NCBI RefSeq assembly: GCF_918698115.1
Contig: NZ_CAKKLV010000019.1
Span: 47,162-111,161 of the forward strand
From: Peribacillus sp. Bi96
Lineage (GTDB): Bacteria; Bacillota; Bacilli; Bacillales; DSM-1321
Direction: 5' to 3'
Length of the DNA: 64,000 nucleotides
The position numbers and the translations under genes were made by a program. Below the pieces are notes generated by a model. The model was not told where the DNA came from and made no database searches. It was given only the letters and a program-made list of their open reading frames with translations. Of this stretch, positions 25,144 through 35,339 are shown in pieces (the stretch's first letter is position 1; every line of letters starts with the position of its first letter).

Positions 25144-25986
25144 ATGGAATATCTAGCAGAAAACCTCATATATGGCATTGAGTGCAGTATGGGTAAATTC
25201 ACCAAAACAGAAGAAGAACTAGCCAAATATATTCTAGAACGCCCTGAAGAAGTTAGTTCGTTAACCATTAGTCAAATAGCTAAAAAGCTTCATATTTCGC
25301 CAGCAACGATTACACGTTTTTGCCAAAAATTAGCTTTTTCTGGATTTAATGAATTTAGGCATGAGTTAAAGAGGTTCGTGGATCTCCGAAATACACCGAT
25401 ACATATGAAGAACATCATGCAGGTGGATTATTTCGCTAAACTTTATCAAGATCACTTAGGGATCATTGATCATACCTTTCATATAACAATATATGACGAT
25501 ATCCAAAAAGCGGTATCCTTCCTTACACAGGCATCGAAGATACATGTTTATGGAATAGGGAGTTCAGGTATAGCCGCCCATGAATTTAAATCCAAATTTT
25601 TCAGAATCGGCTTACCTGTCGAAGCTATTACGGATCCCCACCAGTCCATGATGGATGCGGCTTTATGTAACAAGGATAGCGTTGTTGTCGGCATTTCCAT
25701 TTCCGGAGCAACAAAAGAAGTAATTCGCGCAGTTAAAATCGCTAAGAAACAAGGCTCGCTCATCTTGGTATTTACAGGCGATAAAAACTCAGAGCTCTCA
25801 CTTCTGGGTGACATATCACTATTGGTCACGAGCAAAAATAGCATGCATATGGGACAGAACATCTCTCCTCTTCTTCCGCTCTTATTACTTTTTGATTTAC
25901 TATATACAGAGTTAGTCGCAAAAGATTATAAAAACAGGATAAGCATTAGAGAAAAGACTTTAAAGGTATTAACCGAGAACGACTGA
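25144..25986 (+). CDS. MurR/RpiR-family transcriptional regulator
   Basis: 280 residues. An N-terminal helix-turn-helix (KFTKTEEELAKYILERPEEV...LTISQIAKKLHISPATITRFCQKL) and a C-terminal SIS sugar-phosphate domain (IHVYGIGSSGIAAHEFKSKF, VVGISISGATKEVI). RpiR proteins sense phosphosugars. The start is the ATG at 25144 with GGTGATC directly upstream; an in-frame ATG at 25057 has no such site. The sugar-phosphate it reads could be linked to the PTS-nanE pair 5 kb away, because a 30-bp element is shared by the two places. That link is inference. Confidence 0.88.
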   Translation: MEYLAENLIYGIECSMGKFTKTEEELAKYILERPEEVSSLTISQIAKKLHISPATITRFCQKLAFSGFNEFRHELKRFVDLRNTPIHMKNIMQVDYFAKLYQDHLGIIDHTFHITIYDDIQKAVSFLTQASKIHVYGIGSSGIAAHEFKSKFFRIGLPVEAITDPHQSMMDAALCNKDSVVVGISISGATKEVIRAVKIAKKQGSLILVFTGDKNSELSLLGDISLLVTSKNSMHMGQNISPLLPLLLLFDLLYTELVAKDYKNRISIREKTLKVLTEND

Positions 25987-26010
25987 CTTTTGGCCGATCC
26001 GTTAAAAAAA

Positions 26011-26040
26011 GTACATGTTCTCACCAATACACGAATTATA
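26011..26040. repeat. 30-bp conserved intergenic element, copy 2
   Basis: 27 of 30 bases equal to 18238-18267, 25 bp after the RpiR gene stop. Confidence 0.6.
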
Positions 26041-26287
26041 CAAAATCCATTGGTTATTTTTTGAGATTTTATTTACAACTGCACACAGGCAAAATCACCC
26101 AAAATATGGATTCACCCTTCTTATATTCTTATAAAAGCGACTCCCCCACAGCGCCCGTACAACTACAGATTTAAGATTGGCGGAAAATGGGGCAAATCCA
26201 TTGTTGGTGATATGATGGTAGGGCTGGAAGTTATCAGTTTGTTTTTTTAGCTGAACCTGACCGAAAGTCATTTTCATTATTCATCAT

Positions 26288-26340
26288 AAAAAAACTGCAT
26301 CTCCAATTGGTTAGATGTTACTAACAATTGGGGTGCAGTT
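26288..26340 (-). terminator. terminator of the yfmQ gene
   Basis: Stem AACTGCA.C.CCAATTG / CAATTGG.G.TGCAGTT with a 16-nt loop and TTTTTTT on the minus strand. Confidence 0.8.
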
Positions 26341-26372
26341 CACTTTAAGAGACGTCTTTTTTTATGTTCCTT

Positions 26373-26822
26373 TTAAACTAAATTCCTTATTACTGGCATG
26401 GAACTTTCTTGGAGGCTCTCGGAAAGAAGACAATACGCAACTACTTTATTCTTGTACTGTTTGACTACATCCACGTGGTCGTTGTAAATATACACAAATA
26501 ATCTAACATCGTTTTTTCCTTTTTTAGTATCAATTGTTATTGGAATCCCACTGTTCTCTGGATGTAAAAACAATTTCTCGTTCCCTGGGAATATATGATT
26601 TTTTTTCAGAAACTTTGCTTCGTTAAAATAATTAATTACTTGAATTTTGTCTTCACCTTCCAAACGTTTTCCATCAAAGGTTACGATTGCATTCGCGTCA
26701 CTAATTTCTGAATGTATTTTAAATTTACTCATCATCCAATTCACTGCATCGGTTGGAAGACAGGTAACTAATAATTTAAGCAAACTTAAGATAATTGTTA
26801 AAATCAAAACAGGCAATGTCAT
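26373..26822 (-). CDS. yfmQ: YfmQ-family protein
   Basis: 149 residues, similar in length and pattern to Bacillus YfmQ: an N-terminal membrane helix (LPVLILTIILSLLKLLVTCLP), then FDGKRLEG, FNEAKFLKKNHIFPGNEKLF, LHPENSG, DTKKGKNDVRLFVY and YNDHVDVVKQY. Function unknown. Monocistronic. Confidence 0.85.
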   Translation of the reverse strand: MTLPVLILTIILSLLKLLVTCLPTDAVNWMMSKFKIHSEISDANAIVTFDGKRLEGEDKIQVINYFNEAKFLKKNHIFPGNEKLFLHPENSGIPITIDTKKGKNDVRLFVYIYNDHVDVVKQYKNKVVAYCLLSESLQESSMPVIRNLV

Positions 26823-27227
26823 ATTTGATCATCTCCGCTACGTTATTATTTAATTATTAAATGAAAGAGGCGGTCAGTTTTACTTTGAAGTGACCGTTCT
26901 ATTAACGTTTCATTTTTGGTGAAAAGTTGTACTTGAAGGAGGGCACAAAACATAATCAAACTCAATCAATATATTTTTTCGTTTAACTTTTTTATCCTTA
27001 AATGACAAAATTCTCATTTGATTGTTCACACAGCTTACAAAGGTGATTTTTTTCACGTATCTATCAGATTCTTTTCGTTCACATTTTTGCCATATTCGTG
27101 AATAAATTCACAATTTTTCACAAATAGAGTATGGTATTGTAAATCACTCGAACAAGACATGACCTTTATACAATTACGCCTATTGTTCTGTACATTTTGA
27201 TATTATAATAATCATTCAAGTGGTATC
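26823..27227. other. intergenic region, nothing recognised
   Basis: AT-rich DNA without convincing genes or hairpins. Confidence 0.4.
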
Positions 27228-27422
27228 TTAGGCTAATTTTATGACGAAGTAAATGATGCCCACAGTTAATACTAGGGCAAGACCAATATAAATATAACTA
27301 AGGTTCAACAAATTCCCTCTCGTTGCAGCAGAATAATCACTATCACTCTTTCCCGTTAACGAAAGGGTACCAACCAGAGCAACTAAACTAATGGCTACTA
27401 CTAATATTACACTTATCGTCAT
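27228..27422 (-). CDS. 64-residue protein with two membrane helices
   Basis: ATG after GGGAGGCG. Two hydrophobic helices (about 4-22 and 44-62) around a polar linker with Lys, Ser, Asp and Arg (TGKSDSDYSAATRGN). No family recognised; it looks like a resident small membrane protein of Bacillaceae. Confidence 0.6.
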   Translation of the reverse strand: MTISVILVVAISLVALVGTLSLTGKSDSDYSAATRGNLLNLSYIYIGLALVLTVGIIYFVIKLA

Positions 27423-27867
27423 GATTTAACGCCTCCCAGTATTATCTATTTCCTTGAACCATTTCAAATTATTCCGATTCTCATCGTAGTGTAACTACAT
27501 AAAAAATCGTTCCCCATTTGCATGTCAATATTAAATTGTCCAGGTAGATCGCTCTTCGTTTTTTACTGAGTAAATATATTAGAATAAGCCTACTTCTCTA
27601 TAATAAAAGAACAACCAATTTTAGGACCATCCAATCAAGTGAAATTTCCCCCATCCACTTGTTGAATTCTTTCGTTAATATACATAGAAAAGTGCAAAGC
27701 GCCACTGAAGAAATGGCTAAGATACCACGTATAGTAAGAACTCAGACCTAACTTACTTCATCGAAAAGGACAAAAGGAGTTTGGAAAACGTAACTTTTAT
27801 CAAATGATGATCCTAAAAACAACACCTTCAACTCCTCGGGTATGGCACCTATCTAAAGTTTATAAAT
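27423..27867. other. intergenic region leading into the GC-rich repeat
   Basis: No gene recognised; short stop-rich frames only. Confidence 0.4.
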
Positions 27868-27988
27868 AGTTGATTGGAGAGGAAGGTGCGAGACTCCTGC
27901 GGGAAAAGCGCTTCTACGGGAGACCCCGCAGGCGTAAGCCGAGGGCGGACCGCCCGCGGAAAGCGAGTGCCTGGAGTGGAAATCAACG
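27868..27988 (+). repeat. GC-rich Bacillaceae intergenic repeat, copy A
   Basis: About 121 bp that starts AGTTGATTGG and ends GGAAATCAACG, so its ends are short inverted repeats. The inner part holds GACTCCTGCGGG, GGGAGACCCC(G)CAGGCG and GGGCGGACCGCCCGCGGAAAGCGAG. The same element, inverted, lies at 57466-57589. The GC content is far above the surroundings. Such elements are scattered in many Bacillus-related genomes. Confidence 0.85.
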
Positions 27989-28006
27989 TCTAAATTGTAC
28001 AAGCCA

Positions 28007-28054
28007 TAAAAAAACACCCCGTAAATGTTAGTTTGGTGTCTAACATTTACGGGG
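28007..28054 (-). terminator. terminator of the MocR gene
   Basis: Stem CCCCGTAAATGTTA/TAACATTTACGGGG with a 10-nt loop and a GTTTTTTT tail on the minus strand. A small hairpin (AATCATGAC/GTCATGATT, about 28091-28111) comes before it. Confidence 0.85.
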
Positions 28055-28136
28055 CAGTTCAACTTGATTTTCATCCACTGCAGTTTGGAATCATGACTTT
28101 GTCATGATTCTCTCTTGTGAATATTAAAGCATATGA

Positions 28137-29567
28137 TTATAAACTTTGTAGAGCCTCTGCAAACCTTTTGATGCCTTCGTGAATGGAATCCTCATTTTCC
28201 CTTGCAAAAGTAAAGCGTACGTATTCCTTATTCGTACCTAGTGTTGAACCAGGAACGTATATGACTCCTCTTTTGATAGATTCCTCCAGTAACTTTATTT
28301 CGTTCAATGGCACTTTCAGCTTACACCACAAATGAATTCCACCATTTGGCGAATAATAATCAACTTTTTTTTGCAGGAATTGTTGAAGACTCGAAACCAT
28401 TGCATCCCTTCTTTTTTCCAGTTGCCCCCTTAAGTAGGCAATATGGGCAGGAAAATACTCTGAATCCAAAAAATCGTTTGCTATCCATTGAGTGAATGAG
28501 CCGTGACCGAAGTCAACCTGCTGCTTAGCATCAGATAGTCTCCCTATAACTGGTTTTGGTCCTATAATCCACCCAATTCTTAAACCGGATGCAACAATTT
28601 TTGACAAAGAGCTTATATATAAAACATTTCCGTTGTTGTCCATCGATTTTAGAGTGGAAATTTCTTCCCCAGCAAAGGAAGTTAAACTATAAGGATCGTC
28701 TTCTATGACCGGTATTCCATATTCGGATGAAAGTTCAAGAATCCTTTTACGACGGTTGATATGAAGGACAGTTCCTGTAGGATTTTGAAATACAGGGTTC
28801 AAAAAAATCATCCTGATCCGATGTTTTTTATGGAGTTCCAGTAAATCCTCTGGGTTGATGCCATCCTTATCAACTGGTAAAGGAAAAATTCTTAGCCGCG
28901 CGGATTGAAAGATGGGAAGGTTGTAACTATATGATGGATCTTCCAATACAACGGCATCTCCTGGCTTTAACAAGCATTGGACCACCAGATGTATGGCTTG
29001 CTGTGCACCAGAAGTAATGAGTATAGAAGATGGATGCGTGTCAATTCTCCTATACTGTTTAACATGATTGGTTATCGTTTCCCTTAAAACCGCATTGCCT
29101 TGAGGGTGATCATAACCTAGGCTACCAATGAAGGACCTATTAGAAATGATTTCACGCAAGGATTGGACTGGAAATAAGTCTTCTGAAAGCTCCCCACTAG
29201 CTAAGTTAATAAGGTTATGCCCTTCCGTCTCTTTACGTATTCTTTGGGTTACTGGCATATTGGGCAAAAAAGAACCCGCTTCGATATATCTATTCCAACT
29301 AGGTATACGTTTACGAGTAATTCCCCAAATATCCTTGCTGATCATCGTTCCGCTTCCTTTTTTTCGTTCAACTAGCCCATTTGCTTCCAATTCATCATAA
29401 GCCGCAACAACTGTGCTTCTATTAACTCCCAGTTCACTTGCCAAGAAGCGTTCAGACGGTAGCGGCTTATCCAATAAAAATGTTCCATCAGCAATGCCAC
29501 TCTCGATGTAAGCTGCTATTTGTTTATATAAAGGCTTCTTGGATTTTCTGTCAGTTTCCCATTCCAT
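28137..29567 (-). CDS. MocR-family PLP-dependent transcriptional regulator
   Basis: 476 residues. A GntR-type winged helix (PLYKQIAAYIESGIADG...LPSERFLASELGVNRSTVVAAYDELEANGLVERKKGSGTM) fused to a class I aminotransferase-like domain with SGAQQAIHLV, EDPSYSY, NPVFQNPTG, EDDPYSL and the PLP-lysine motif SSLSKIVASGLRIGW. These proteins sense PLP or amino-compound metabolites. No transporter or synthase target is adjacent, so its target is unknown. ATG follows AAAGGATG. Confidence 0.92.
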   Translation of the reverse strand: MEWETDRKSKKPLYKQIAAYIESGIADGTFLLDKPLPSERFLASELGVNRSTVVAAYDELEANGLVERKKGSGTMISKDIWGITRKRIPSWNRYIEAGSFLPNMPVTQRIRKETEGHNLINLASGELSEDLFPVQSLREIISNRSFIGSLGYDHPQGNAVLRETITNHVKQYRRIDTHPSSILITSGAQQAIHLVVQCLLKPGDAVVLEDPSYSYNLPIFQSARLRIFPLPVDKDGINPEDLLELHKKHRIRMIFLNPVFQNPTGTVLHINRRKRILELSSEYGIPVIEDDPYSLTSFAGEEISTLKSMDNNGNVLYISSLSKIVASGLRIGWIIGPKPVIGRLSDAKQQVDFGHGSFTQWIANDFLDSEYFPAHIAYLRGQLEKRRDAMVSSLQQFLQKKVDYYSPNGGIHLWCKLKVPLNEIKLLEESIKRGVIYVPGSTLGTNKEYVRFTFARENEDSIHEGIKRFAEALQSL

Positions 29568-29720
29568 AAGCTACATCCTTTAAAATGTTTAGTTAAAAGC
29601 GTACTAAATTATTAACGTTATATACTTATCCATTCCCAAAAGTAGTAAAAGCTTTTATTCCAGTATAATCTTCAGCCGAGATTATTGCACTCTTAGGATA
29701 GAAGCTGTACTACAAAATAA

Positions 29721-29764
29721 AAACGAAAGCCTCCATTTCTTAAATGAAATGGAGGCTTTCGTTT
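29721..29764 (-). terminator. terminator of the bacteriocin maturation operon
   Basis: A long perfect stem, AAACGAAAGCCTCCATTTC and its complement, with a short loop and TTTTTATTTT on the minus strand. Confidence 0.9.
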
Positions 29765-29772
29765 CATCTTTT

Positions 29773-31341
29773 TCAACCATGCAGACTCCCCTTCAGCCAA
29801 GGGCGATCCCGATAGTATCCGATCGGGATTTGGATTAAACTCGTTTTCCCTTGAATACCTCCCAGTTTGTAAAGTTCATCACTACTATTCACATCAAACC
29901 CGAGCAGGGGATGCCCGTTCATTCCAAGAGCTGACGCCGCTATCAGTAAGCGCTGGACAAGCATCCCGGCCTCCATTTGTTGGATACGGTATCCTCTATA
30001 TCCAAGTTGCGTTTTGAAATAATCCTGATCACCAACTACATGTAAGCAAATCGGTACTTGCTGAAAATTCATGATATCCAGGGACAATCCGTATTGCAGG
30101 TGGAGCCGATGATCACCTGGTTGTATCAGTCGTAATGAATGTGTCGTGCTGTCATAATGGTAGGCACCATCTTGAATGTCTTCCACATTATACAAACAAG
30201 CATATAAGGAGACGCGATCTACATGGTTTTCATTTGTTTCATCCAAATCATTTCGATACGAGAACGAAGCTGTTGCCTCTTGCAGGAGAGCCGCCAGTTT
30301 TACTTGACTTACCTTTCCTAAAATGAAGTCCATTTCAGGTGAAAACCGCTTTTTGCAAACAGAAGCAAAATCATAGGACAATCGCTTCACGATAGGAAGA
30401 GCGATCGTATGTCCTTCGCACTCCTCCCCTTTCTTAGTATGGATCGGCCGAAATGATCGGGTGGATTCGATCATGGAAGCTTCATTCATTTTAATTAACA
30501 TCGGATACTCCCTGATCCTCTGCGACCGTACATAATGTTTTGGATGGATATCCGTCAATTCCTGGCACAATTGTGTCGAAGTGACAGGTCCGTCTATCAT
30601 CTTTTCTTCCGTACACCAATTTGCAAGTTCTTCCGATAAGGGAATCACCGCATACGTGCTCTCTTCCTCTTCCGATAACCCAAGCAGATGATTGATGGCC
30701 CGATCAAGGAATTGGAAGTACACCTCAGATGCGATTCCAAACCGTTTAGCCCCTTCGAGTAACTGCCCTATGAGTACGCCCGCGTCCAGCCCTTGCAGAC
30801 GATATGAAAAATTATTATATTTGTAGAAGTTTTTCCAAAACATCGTCGATACAAAAACCATGCCAAAACAAGCGGACACATCACAGCGATCACCAAGGGC
30901 CATGGTTAAATATGAATCAAAATCCCCTTCTCGCAACAACACCAACTGATGGTGTGCCGCATCATAATGGTAAACGCCAGCAGGCACTTCCTCCATCTTC
31001 AAATACACGTACAATTCACTGGGATACAACCCTCCCCCTGAAGGCGGAAAACGCCGGAATGATTGCATAAGGTCCTCTTGATCGGTGGACCTCAAAGACT
31101 GACTGATTTGGGTAAGGCCATATGCATACCATAGAAAATGGCCGATTCCTTTGAGGTCGTGTTTTGTGGGGATGCTGGCCCCTTCAATCGTCAGCGGCAC
31201 CTCCAGTGACAATGGAAATGCGGGCAAGTCACGGTAAAGCTTATACGTAAGCGGTGCATCATCCCAATCCACTTTCCAATCCTGCGGACTGGCCTTTTCG
31301 ATGTCAAAATGCAAATTGTGCAGAAATGCCTCTAGCCTCAT
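29773..31341 (-). CDS. SagB-type FMN-dependent dehydrogenase (azoline to azole oxidase)
   Basis: 522 residues made of two nitroreductase-like halves. The first contains RRFPPSGGGLYPSELYVYL, GDRCDVSACFGMVFVSTMFWKNFYKYNNFSYRLQGLDAGVLIGQLLEGAKRFG; the second repeats this with YRGYRIQQMEAGMLVQRLLIAASALGM. This is the SagB/ThcOx layout. In TOMM pathways the enzyme oxidises thiazolines to thiazoles using FMN. It is the last gene of the operon after the YcaO protein, 23 bp away. Confidence 0.88.
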   Translation of the reverse strand: MRLEAFLHNLHFDIEKASPQDWKVDWDDAPLTYKLYRDLPAFPLSLEVPLTIEGASIPTKHDLKGIGHFLWYAYGLTQISQSLRSTDQEDLMQSFRRFPPSGGGLYPSELYVYLKMEEVPAGVYHYDAAHHQLVLLREGDFDSYLTMALGDRCDVSACFGMVFVSTMFWKNFYKYNNFSYRLQGLDAGVLIGQLLEGAKRFGIASEVYFQFLDRAINHLLGLSEEEESTYAVIPLSEELANWCTEEKMIDGPVTSTQLCQELTDIHPKHYVRSQRIREYPMLIKMNEASMIESTRSFRPIHTKKGEECEGHTIALPIVKRLSYDFASVCKKRFSPEMDFILGKVSQVKLAALLQEATASFSYRNDLDETNENHVDRVSLYACLYNVEDIQDGAYHYDSTTHSLRLIQPGDHRLHLQYGLSLDIMNFQQVPICLHVVGDQDYFKTQLGYRGYRIQQMEAGMLVQRLLIAASALGMNGHPLLGFDVNSSDELYKLGGIQGKTSLIQIPIGYYRDRPWLKGSLHG

Positions 31342-31364
31342 CCTCCTACCTCCTAAGTCACCGC

Positions 31365-33308
31365 TTATGGAAACGGATGCGGATGCGGATTGAGCTGGTC
31401 GAATTCAAGCGGCTTTTTTGCATATCCGAGTTCCATTGGAACCCTCAGAATCCTCTCAAGCCCTGTTACGCGGGTAAGATGATGGCCGAATGTCATCGGC
31501 AGCATTCCCGGAATCAGCACTTTCACGCAATGTAATCCATTTCGTTCAATTTCCGGTGTCGTTTGGTCCACCACAATTACCTCTAGTTTCAATCGACGAA
31601 ACTCTTGAAGAATGTCTTGCAGATCATCGGTCAAGTCCGAATGCATCACCCTTTTCTCGAATTCTTCATCAAACGTTCGCATTGGACGGTCATCATCCAG
31701 CAGAAACTGCAGTCGCTCTTCCGATTGCGGTAGACCGTATAGCATGCCATGATCATCCATCTTCGTTACCAGTGAGGAATCATGCAGCATTTTTACAAAC
31801 TCCTCCTGGTTTTCTTCCAATTTATCGTCAAGGGTCAGCATCATGCCTGCCAACTCGAAAACCGCGCTTTTCACCGCCCGGATCGGGTCCAGATGCGCCC
31901 CGGCTGCACATATGATATTCAACCCTTTTTGTTTCCTGTTTTTTGCCAATGCCCAAACACTCGGTATACCATGTTCCATTGTGGAATTAAACAAATGGAT
32001 ATCATATCCCGCCACAGCCCTTGCCCTGTCAATCATCAACTCCAGCTCTTTATCATTTGCCGAATAAGGGTCAAGCCGTGTGAGGGGCAGCTGCGCGTAC
32101 CATGTCAATAGAAACGAATCACGTTCCACCACTTCCATGATGCCGTAGAAAATGGACTCCTCCAAACTTCCCCCTAAAGCGCAACCATTGGAGGTTTCAT
32201 AGACAAACCCATCTCCGCAGCCCAAGCTGTAATAGGAAAGCAATTCTGGAACGAGGATCGGACGCTCTTGCAAAAATGAGTGGCCCCAGACCCAATCTAT
32301 CGAGCGGTCAGGGTTAAACGGTCGAAACGGGAAATTCGGCTGTGCATAATGTTCCTTCGAGTGTACTCCTATTTTGATGGGATTCAGTGCTTGATCCTTC
32401 AGGTTGTTGTAGCTGTCATGCACGACTGTACGTTTCCCACGGGGCTCCATTCCGCAATATCTTTCCAGGCCCTCCAATATGGCTGTCATTTCACTTGCGG
32501 CATATGAAAGAGTCCGGCCTGCCGTCCCCTCATCTCCTATGAGCAAAGGTAAATTAACACTTACATCGGCAAATGGCGGTACAAGGTCTATCATTTTATT
32601 ATTCAAGAATCCCGTGCGATGATCCAAATAATCCTGGGCCAGAACTTTATTTAAATCTTCCATTGAACGGGTTCGATAACTTTCAGGACTGATTTTCGGA
32701 CTTGGCTTTAACGAAATCCTTGCGCGTTCCTTCGAGTCATCCGGTAATTGACTGCACACTGGACACAATGGATCAGGTAAAAACGAATGCCACGAACCAT
32801 TCAGCGTTTTCAGGTTGATTAATGATATACGCCCTTCCGAACGGGCCCGATCTCCTTTCATCACCTTCCTTACCTCTGCCCCAATCAGGTGAGCCATCTG
32901 TAAAAGGCCAGTGCGCGAAGCCGCCACATCACGCTGAATCCCTCCATTTTCTTCCAGCTGTTTGCGGATTCCCAACATTTCTTGACGATCACGTCCTGCC
33001 ATGAGATGCCTAAGGTCTGCACACTGCGAGCACCCCAGAGTATCCGCACGTACCAGCGGACCGACCACTCCTTCTCCAAATGATACGAACCCTCGCAGCC
33101 AAGGAATGCCTGTTGGCCTTAACAACTCCTCCGCCTTTTGATGGACAGCAGGATTCCAAGCATCTTGCAGCACGAGGACCAAAGCAGTCGTTTGTGGGAT
33201 TCCTGCCTCGAAATCGGATTGGCGATTGACTTGATATTGGCCGGACAAGTCTCCTGAAACATGGTCAGCCAACACTCCTTCCCCGACAACCAATACGTCA
33301 GCTTTCAC
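31365..33308 (-). CDS. TOMM cyclodehydratase: leader-binding domain fused to YcaO
   Basis: 647 residues. The N-terminal ~200 residues are an E1-like/leader-binding module with a possible zinc ligand set (TLGCSQCADLR and PLCPVCSQLP). The YcaO domain follows (about 230-647), with EGLERYCG, GCALGGSLEESIFYGIMEVVERDSFLLTWYAQLPL and VFELAGMML. The extreme C-terminus reads NPHPHPFP, the PxPxP tail that YcaO enzymes insert near the active site. It activates Cys backbone amides with ATP to form thiazolines. Start is a GTG that overlaps the upstream stop by four bases. Confidence 0.92.
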   Translation of the reverse strand: MKADVLVVGEGVLADHVSGDLSGQYQVNRQSDFEAGIPQTTALVLVLQDAWNPAVHQKAEELLRPTGIPWLRGFVSFGEGVVGPLVRADTLGCSQCADLRHLMAGRDRQEMLGIRKQLEENGGIQRDVAASRTGLLQMAHLIGAEVRKVMKGDRARSEGRISLINLKTLNGSWHSFLPDPLCPVCSQLPDDSKERARISLKPSPKISPESYRTRSMEDLNKVLAQDYLDHRTGFLNNKMIDLVPPFADVSVNLPLLIGDEGTAGRTLSYAASEMTAILEGLERYCGMEPRGKRTVVHDSYNNLKDQALNPIKIGVHSKEHYAQPNFPFRPFNPDRSIDWVWGHSFLQERPILVPELLSYYSLGCGDGFVYETSNGCALGGSLEESIFYGIMEVVERDSFLLTWYAQLPLTRLDPYSANDKELELMIDRARAVAGYDIHLFNSTMEHGIPSVWALAKNRKQKGLNIICAAGAHLDPIRAVKSAVFELAGMMLTLDDKLEENQEEFVKMLHDSSLVTKMDDHGMLYGLPQSEERLQFLLDDDRPMRTFDEEFEKRVMHSDLTDDLQDILQEFRRLKLEVIVVDQTTPEIERNGLHCVKVLIPGMLPMTFGHHLTRVTGLERILRVPMELGYAKKPLEFDQLNPHPHPFP

Positions 33309-35242
33309 CCTGTTTCCTCCTCTCGCAAAAACACCCCAAATACCCCTGCCAGTTCTTCTTTCAAGTAAGGTTCCAGTTCTAATTCAAAAACGAACATTTG
33401 CTTCTTGTTCTTCTCCAAGACATGCATGGCGGACTGCAATATCTCAGAATTCGCTGTAACCTCGCATGAAGGAATCACAAGGTTTTGCAGGACCTTTACT
33501 TCAGGCGAAACCAATAAATCTGGAGCTGTGAGGCAAACGGTCTGATTTTGGACTTTCATAACGGCCTTTTGTAAGGCGTTCCGTAATGCGATGGTTACAT
33601 TCAACCCAACAGCCCCAGACCAGCCGTCACTTGTACCGACCCATACCACGGGGAACCCGGACACATTCTTACCCAGCCCGATGATCGGTTCACCTTGCAG
33701 CCGGGTCAACGCTTGTATATAGTACTGGCAGCGTTCATCTTCCACTGTCCCCAACTGCACCGATACAAGATCCTCTTGACCGAATTGTCGTTTTCCAAAC
33801 TCTGCATCCAAACTGCCCTGCAACCCACGGCAAACACATTCAACAAATGTTTCCCCTGCTCCAACACCAATCGATTCCTTTATTTCCCCTGCATCGGGAA
33901 GCGAAGGAAGAGTCGACATGAGCTGGCTGAGTGTTCGGGTTACATACGCTTCGACCCCTGCAAGACCGGCTTCCCTCCTTGCTTCCTCATGAGTCAGTTC
34001 CGAACGGATAATATCAGGCAGAAGTTCCGCTGGACCGTTAGACAACGGATCAACAACCTGAATGCGGCATTGAGCCAACGGCAGCTGTTTTAAATCTCCC
34101 TCTTCCCAAGTATGAAAGATTCCAGATTGCCTTGATGTCAACCGGCTGAAATGCAAAAACACCTTACCAGGCTCACCCCTGCCTGATTTTTGTTCGAGCC
34201 GCTGATCAACATCATGAATCCATTTAGCAGTCCCTTGACCCGTGACCCTCGGGTGAGGAAGGAACGGGTACCAGCTCCCCTCCAATGTTTCCATATTCAA
34301 CAGATAGAATTGATTGTCTTGTTCTGCTGTAGTAACACCTGTAGCCTCTTTAAACCACTCGAATACCATTACATTGGCTAACATGGCTCCTCCTGTGGAG
34401 GAAAAAGAGGAAGACTTCTGATTTTCTTCCAGCACAGTTTGATGTAAACGAAGCCATGCCGACTCCCAACAACCCTTGGATTCCGGATGGACAAGCGGAC
34501 CTGCCAAGCCAACTTGATTGATGATCACTGCAGGGAACAGTACCTTTTTCCCTTTCCTGCAAACCGAATGAAGCTCTCTTACTTCCTCTATATCACCCTC
34601 CTGTGACACATATAATATCGAATCAAACGGCCTTGCAATTCCCTCCCAATTCCTTCCACCACCCTTTAACTTGACCTCCACTATCGCTGCCTCATCGTCC
34701 GCTTTACGCGCATTAGCAACAATTTCCTTTAATCTTTGTCTATCGGTCGGTACCGTGTCCGTAATGAGGATATGAAATTTAGACAATCCGGATTCCATCA
34801 GTGAAGACACCATTGAAAGGAACAATGGTCCAGAGCCTATTGCCAACGCCTTTACCTTTCGATAAGCTTGAAAACGGCGAGCCCCGGAATCGCCAAAACT
34901 GTCCAGGAACTCAATTTGGGACGCATAGTGTTCAAGAACCTGATCCCCCAATTGATGAGGACTGTCCTGACTTACATCCCGAACAAAACCATTTTTGTAC
35001 AAAACTTCGGCAATTTCCATCACGCGGTTCCGATATGGACCTGGCAATCCATCTGTTAATTCACTTAACGTATGGTCCCCGTTGAACATCGGCAATAACT
35101 TTTCAATCCACTGGACGATCGTGCTGCCCTCCATATGGAACGAACTTATGTTATTCCGGAAATACACACCTCTGTTTGGTTCAGGGAGAAAAAAAGTGTC
35201 CCTTTTCACTTTCAGACGCATAGAAGGGGTCAAATTTCCCAT
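33305..35242 (-). CDS. thiazole-containing bacteriocin maturation protein (ocin-ThiF-like)
   Basis: 645 residues. An early RRE-like part (RLKVKRDTFFLPEPNRGVYFRNN...FNGDHTLSELTDGLPGPYRN) and a middle section with a ThiF-like Rossmann fold (VKALAIGSGPLFLSMVSSLME). It fits the family annotated as putative thiazole-containing bacteriocin maturation protein in heterocycloanthracin clusters, where it probably binds the leader and delivers the precursor to YcaO. ATG at 35242 has AGGAGG 6 nt upstream; the in-frame GTG at 35287 has no site. A 145-bp gap with a terminator separates it from the precursor gene. Confidence 0.85.
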   Translation of the reverse strand: MGNLTPSMRLKVKRDTFFLPEPNRGVYFRNNISSFHMEGSTIVQWIEKLLPMFNGDHTLSELTDGLPGPYRNRVMEIAEVLYKNGFVRDVSQDSPHQLGDQVLEHYASQIEFLDSFGDSGARRFQAYRKVKALAIGSGPLFLSMVSSLMESGLSKFHILITDTVPTDRQRLKEIVANARKADDEAAIVEVKLKGGGRNWEGIARPFDSILYVSQEGDIEEVRELHSVCRKGKKVLFPAVIINQVGLAGPLVHPESKGCWESAWLRLHQTVLEENQKSSSFSSTGGAMLANVMVFEWFKEATGVTTAEQDNQFYLLNMETLEGSWYPFLPHPRVTGQGTAKWIHDVDQRLEQKSGRGEPGKVFLHFSRLTSRQSGIFHTWEEGDLKQLPLAQCRIQVVDPLSNGPAELLPDIIRSELTHEEARREAGLAGVEAYVTRTLSQLMSTLPSLPDAGEIKESIGVGAGETFVECVCRGLQGSLDAEFGKRQFGQEDLVSVQLGTVEDERCQYYIQALTRLQGEPIIGLGKNVSGFPVVWVGTSDGWSGAVGLNVTIALRNALQKAVMKVQNQTVCLTAPDLLVSPEVKVLQNLVIPSCEVTANSEILQSAMHVLEKNKKQMFVFELELEPYLKEELAGVFGVFLREEETG

Positions 35243-35339
35243 TCTGCTCCTCCTAACCCGAAGCTGTTCTAAGTCCTGCTTTATCACTTCACTTTTATCC
35301 TATGTACGACAATTTGTCTCTTATGTCTATTGCAATAAG

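Noticed and set aside
26095..26277. 60-codon minus frame
   Set aside because: No ribosome-binding site, odd composition, lies between the terminator of yfmQ and the 30-bp repeat.
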